This document shows, one piece after another, positions 7,701-8,628 of a DNA stretch of 8,628 bases. The first letter of the stretch is position 1; each line of letters opens with the position of its first letter. Made by a program: the position numbers and the translations under genes. Source of the stretch: JBKBXU01 sp046313675 (lineage in GTDB: Bacteria; Bacteroidota; Bacteroidia; Cytophagales; Cytophagaceae); assembly GCA_046313675.1 (NCBI GenBank), contig JBKBXU010000195.1, positions 1-8,628 of the forward strand, in the 5' to 3' direction. The notes under the pieces were generated by a model, which saw nothing but the letters and a program-made list of their open reading frames with translations, had not been told where the DNA came from and made no database searches.

Positions 7701-8628
7701 ATTGCTGCAGTTATTGGCATCGGTAACGGTAAGAATGTAGGTAGTGGTAGTATTTGGACTGGCTACCGGATTATAAATATTAATGTCGTTCAATGAACCA
7801 TTATCAGGAGTCCATGAGTAGGTGTCACCGCCGCTTGCATTCAGCTGCACAGATAACCCATTACAAATGGTTTCATCCTCACCGGCATCGACGATAGGAA
7901 GTGGGTTGATATTAACTACTACCGTATCGCTGTTAATGCATCCGTCAGCATCGGTTACAGTTGCAATGTATTCGGTGGTAGCCAAAGGAGTCGCTATCGG
8001 GTTCTGAATGCTTATGTTATCAAGTGATCCGTCATTGGGTATCCAGGAATAGGAGGTTCCTTCTGTTACATTTAGTTGTACAGATTCCCCTTCACAGATT
8101 GTTTCGTCATTGCCTGCATCTACGTCAATGTAGGTTACATTGACTGTTACCGTATCAGTATTGTTACAGCCAAGGGCATCAGTAACGGTTACCACATATT
8201 CAGTGGTAGTCGAAGGAGAGGCAAGAGGGTTTGAAATGGCAATGTTATTCAGTGAACCATTGTCCGGAGTCCAGATGTATGTTTCACCACCGCTGGCTTC
8301 CAATTGAGCCGAAACGCCATTACATATGGTCTGGTCATCACCGGCATCAGCCGTAGGCAGTGGGTTTACATTTACTGTTACCGTGTCGCTGTTGATACAT
8401 CCGGCAGCATCGGTTACCGTTACAATGTATTCAGTGGTAGCCGAAGGAGTGGCTACCGGGTTTTGAATGCTTGTGTCGTCAAGTGATCCGTCGTTTGGCA
8501 TCCATGAATAGGAAGCTCCTTCACTCACGCTTAGTTGTACAGATTCGCCTTCACAGATTGTTTCATCATTGCCTGCATCAACCTCAATGTAAGTAACATT
8601 GACGGTTACCGTATCTGTATTGATACAG
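4770..8628 (-). CDS. Giant adhesin-like protein: PKD/Ig-like modules, SprB repeats, T9SS type B sorting domain (5' end missing)
   Basis: Cell-surface protein; 1285 residues are visible, counted from the codon at 8625-8627. The frame stays open to the right edge, so the GTG at 8526-8528 is not the true start. About nine modules of 72-77 residues begin at residues 17, 94, 170, 247, 323, 399, 476, 551 and 623. Most carry DAG-x-D-x-TIC, Y-x-W-x-P, TTEYIVTVTD and GC-x-N-x-D. Six SprB-like repeats follow (707-1206), marked by GGT-P-Y, L-x-x-G-x-Y and V-x-D-x-NGC. The end (1208-1285) is the CHU_C/type B sorting domain with TPNDDGRND, IYNRWG, WDG and LPDGVYYY. SprB of Flavobacterium johnsoniae is a gliding adhesin exported by the type IX system; this protein shares the repeat and tail families, but orthology is not shown. 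Likely roles are adhesion, gliding or matrix formation. Two Cys per module could form disulfides outside the cell. Confidence 0.9.
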   Translation of the reverse strand, partial: CINTDTVTVNVTYIEVDAGNDETICEGESVQLSVSEGASYSWMPNDGSLDDTSIQNPVATPSATTEYIVTVTDAAGCINSDTVTVNVNPLPTADAGDDQTICNGVSAQLEASGGETYIWTPDNGSLNNIAISNPLASPSTTTEYVVTVTDALGCNNTDTVTVNVTYIDVDAGNDETICEGESVQLNVTEGTSYSWIPNDGSLDNISIQNPIATPLATTEYIATVTDADGCINSDTVVVNINPLPIVDAGEDETICNGLSVQLNASGGDTYSWTPDNGSLNDINIYNPVASPNTTTTYILTVTDANNCSNTDEVTVNVTYIDVDAGDDQTICNGVSAQLEATGGETYSWTPDNGSLNNITISNPLASPSATTEYVVTVTDEFGCINTDTVTVNVTYIDVDAGNDETICEGESVQLSVSEGASYSWMPNDGSLDDTSIQNPVATPSATTEYIVSVTDADGCINSDTVTVNVNPLPTADAGEDQTVCNGLSVVLSASGGSNYSWTPEVGLSNPDMQETSASPSVTTDYIVTVTDNNGCSNTDTVTVNVTYISIDVSEDQDLCFGNSVVITANGGQSYQWMPGNHSGESFNVSPQDTTTYIVTVTDENGCINSDSVQVNILPLPTGYAGSSPEGICTGNSVVVSAFFDEGITPAVSQAYSFNGSNNFQDLNEINIPAVNSDTTIHIVLVSSNGCLSDTIYHTINLNTIDAIISQEDPITCYGESTGSASVEVTAGNTGHLFALNSGVFQEENLFTGLASGNHIITIRDAADCHFDLPFTIEQPEELILEIVSITNVNPCAGSNNGEILLQATGGTPAMTYFLNGGTGQESASFTNLPAGEFNVSVTDQNNCSAVAEATVIEPDPMNISGIQANITDNICNGKKEGAISLVQSSISGGLAPYQFTLNDTTKNIPTFNLLFSGNYSMVITDANGCTYNYPFTIGQPSPIVFHTIVTNETCENQDGSITIGSPQGGTAPYTYSLDGTVFNNTQVYTNLNSGLYNNVSVLDANGCRAGQPVTISKKPGPDAHISITDASCYGFEDGIALIDSVTGGIPIIDPVTGNPYYEYSIDQGVTWIRDSTFAELGAGSYQLLIRDEECTYIDLHPYPYWNETLEKWDTTWRSHFIVEQPEILEAETYSTPSVRNQSNGTISIINITGGTQPYYYGKDTSNYNLVTEHTSILEGYDRGFHNVFVKDTNGCEISIRTYVDQPMLIPNLITPNDDGRNDRFEIVSLPIGSEVRIYNRWGSKVYHNENYDNSWDGYGLPDGVYYYDLLLPDKRFVKGWVEIIR
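4773..5006 (-). other. T9SS type B (CHU_C) C-terminal sorting domain
   Basis: The last 78 residues contain PNLITPNDDGRNDRFEI, VRIYNRWGSKVYH, SWDGYGLPDGVYYYDLLL and a final GWVEIIR. This is the layout of the gliding-motility-associated C-terminal domain. The usual TPNGDG is TPNDDG here, a mild variant. It directs type IX export by a route different from that of type A tails. Confidence 0.93.
5010..6509 (-). repeat. Six SprB-like repeats in the adhesin
   Basis: Visible residues 707-1206 split into repeats starting near 707, 782, 862, 943, 1021 and 1129. Most are 75-80 residues long with an N-terminal C-x-G/N-x-x-x-G, a central GGTxPYxY and a terminal V-x-D-x-NGC. The fifth is about 106 residues long because of two insertions. 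DNA identity between units is low, so this array is old compared with the PKD-like array next to it. Confidence 0.82.
7195..7482. repeat. 288-bp near-identical direct repeat, copy 1
   Basis: Aligned by eye to 8341-8628, it shows about 8 differences in 288 bases, with the first 62 bases identical. The offset is 1146 bp, or 382 codons, so the frame is kept. Bases immediately left of 7195 and 8341 diverge sharply. Confidence 0.9.
8341..8628. repeat. 288-bp near-identical direct repeat, copy 2 (runs off the window)
   Basis: Partner of 7195-7482. The match is still perfect at the last base of the window, so the duplicated block may extend beyond it. Confidence 0.9.

Larger units (their letters stand above)
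6762..8628 (-). repeat. PKD/Ig-like coding repeat array with higher-order A/B structure
   Basis: Modules of 75-77 codons fall into two subtypes. Type A (EGESVQL, PNDGSLD, ending NPLPTA or NPLPIV; 77 residues) starts at visible residues 17, 170 and 399. Type B (CNGxSxxL, SGGxxYSW, ending NVTYIDV; about 76 residues) starts at 94, 247, 323 and 476. The order A-B-A-B-B-A-B is followed by two degenerate modules at 551 and 623. Type B at 94 plus A at 170 closely resembles B at 323 plus A at 399. The pattern fits block duplication of A-B pairs. The array continues past the right edge. Confidence 0.85.

Noticed and set aside
7453..8486. Open frames of 60-64 codons on the plus strand opposite the adhesin (7453-7647, 7822-8007, 8304-8486).
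   Set aside because: They are antisense shadows of the repeat modules. Their regular recurrence follows the repeat period, and no promoter or ribosome site supports them.
6762..8628. Regular direct repeats suggesting a CRISPR array or satellite DNA.
   Set aside because: The period is 225-231 bp, always a multiple of three, with an open reading frame throughout. These are protein domain repeats.

Overview
The window looks like a chromosomal segment of a member of the Bacteroidota, closest in style to Flavobacteriia or Cytophagia; the genus cannot be told. Three signs support this. Two secreted proteins end in type IX secretion sorting domains, one of type A and one of type B. There are Bacteroidota-type promoter boxes (TTTG and TAnnTTTG). 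The DNA is AT-rich with few strong Shine-Dalgarno sites.

Layout, left to right. (1) Bases 1-1875 (+) hold the 3' part of a surface or secreted protein with five immunoglobulin-like domains at an exact 87-residue period and a type A sorting domain. (2) A 22-bp perfect hairpin at 1900-1950 serves as a two-way terminator between convergent genes. (3) Bases 2013-3197 (-) are pgk, phosphoglycerate kinase. (4) A second hairpin at 3241-3273 separates pgk from the gene upstream of it. (5) Bases 3294-3641 (-) encode a 115-residue ferredoxin with two [4Fe-4S] motifs. (6) Bases 3736-4734 (+) encode a LuxC-family acyl-CoA reductase, divergent from the ferredoxin. The two predicted promoters lie in the gap and face each other. 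(7) Bases 4770-8628 (-) hold the 3' part of a very large adhesin-like protein. Read from its N-terminal side, it has about nine PKD/Ig-like modules, six SprB-like repeats and a type B (CHU_C, gliding-motility-associated) sorting domain. Its 5' end lies beyond the right edge.

The three central genes are intact: central carbon metabolism (pgk), electron transfer (ferredoxin) and fatty-acyl reduction. The two flanking genes are cell-surface repeat proteins, both cut by the window edges. Nothing here clearly forms a new multi-gene system. The points most worth a second look are the overlapping face-to-face promoters of the ferredoxin and acyl-CoA reductase genes, and the higher-order repeat in the large adhesin. 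That repeat contains a 288-bp copy pair (about 97% identical) with an abrupt edge. No intergenic stretch exceeds 300 bases, and no tRNA, rRNA, CRISPR array or insertion sequence was seen.
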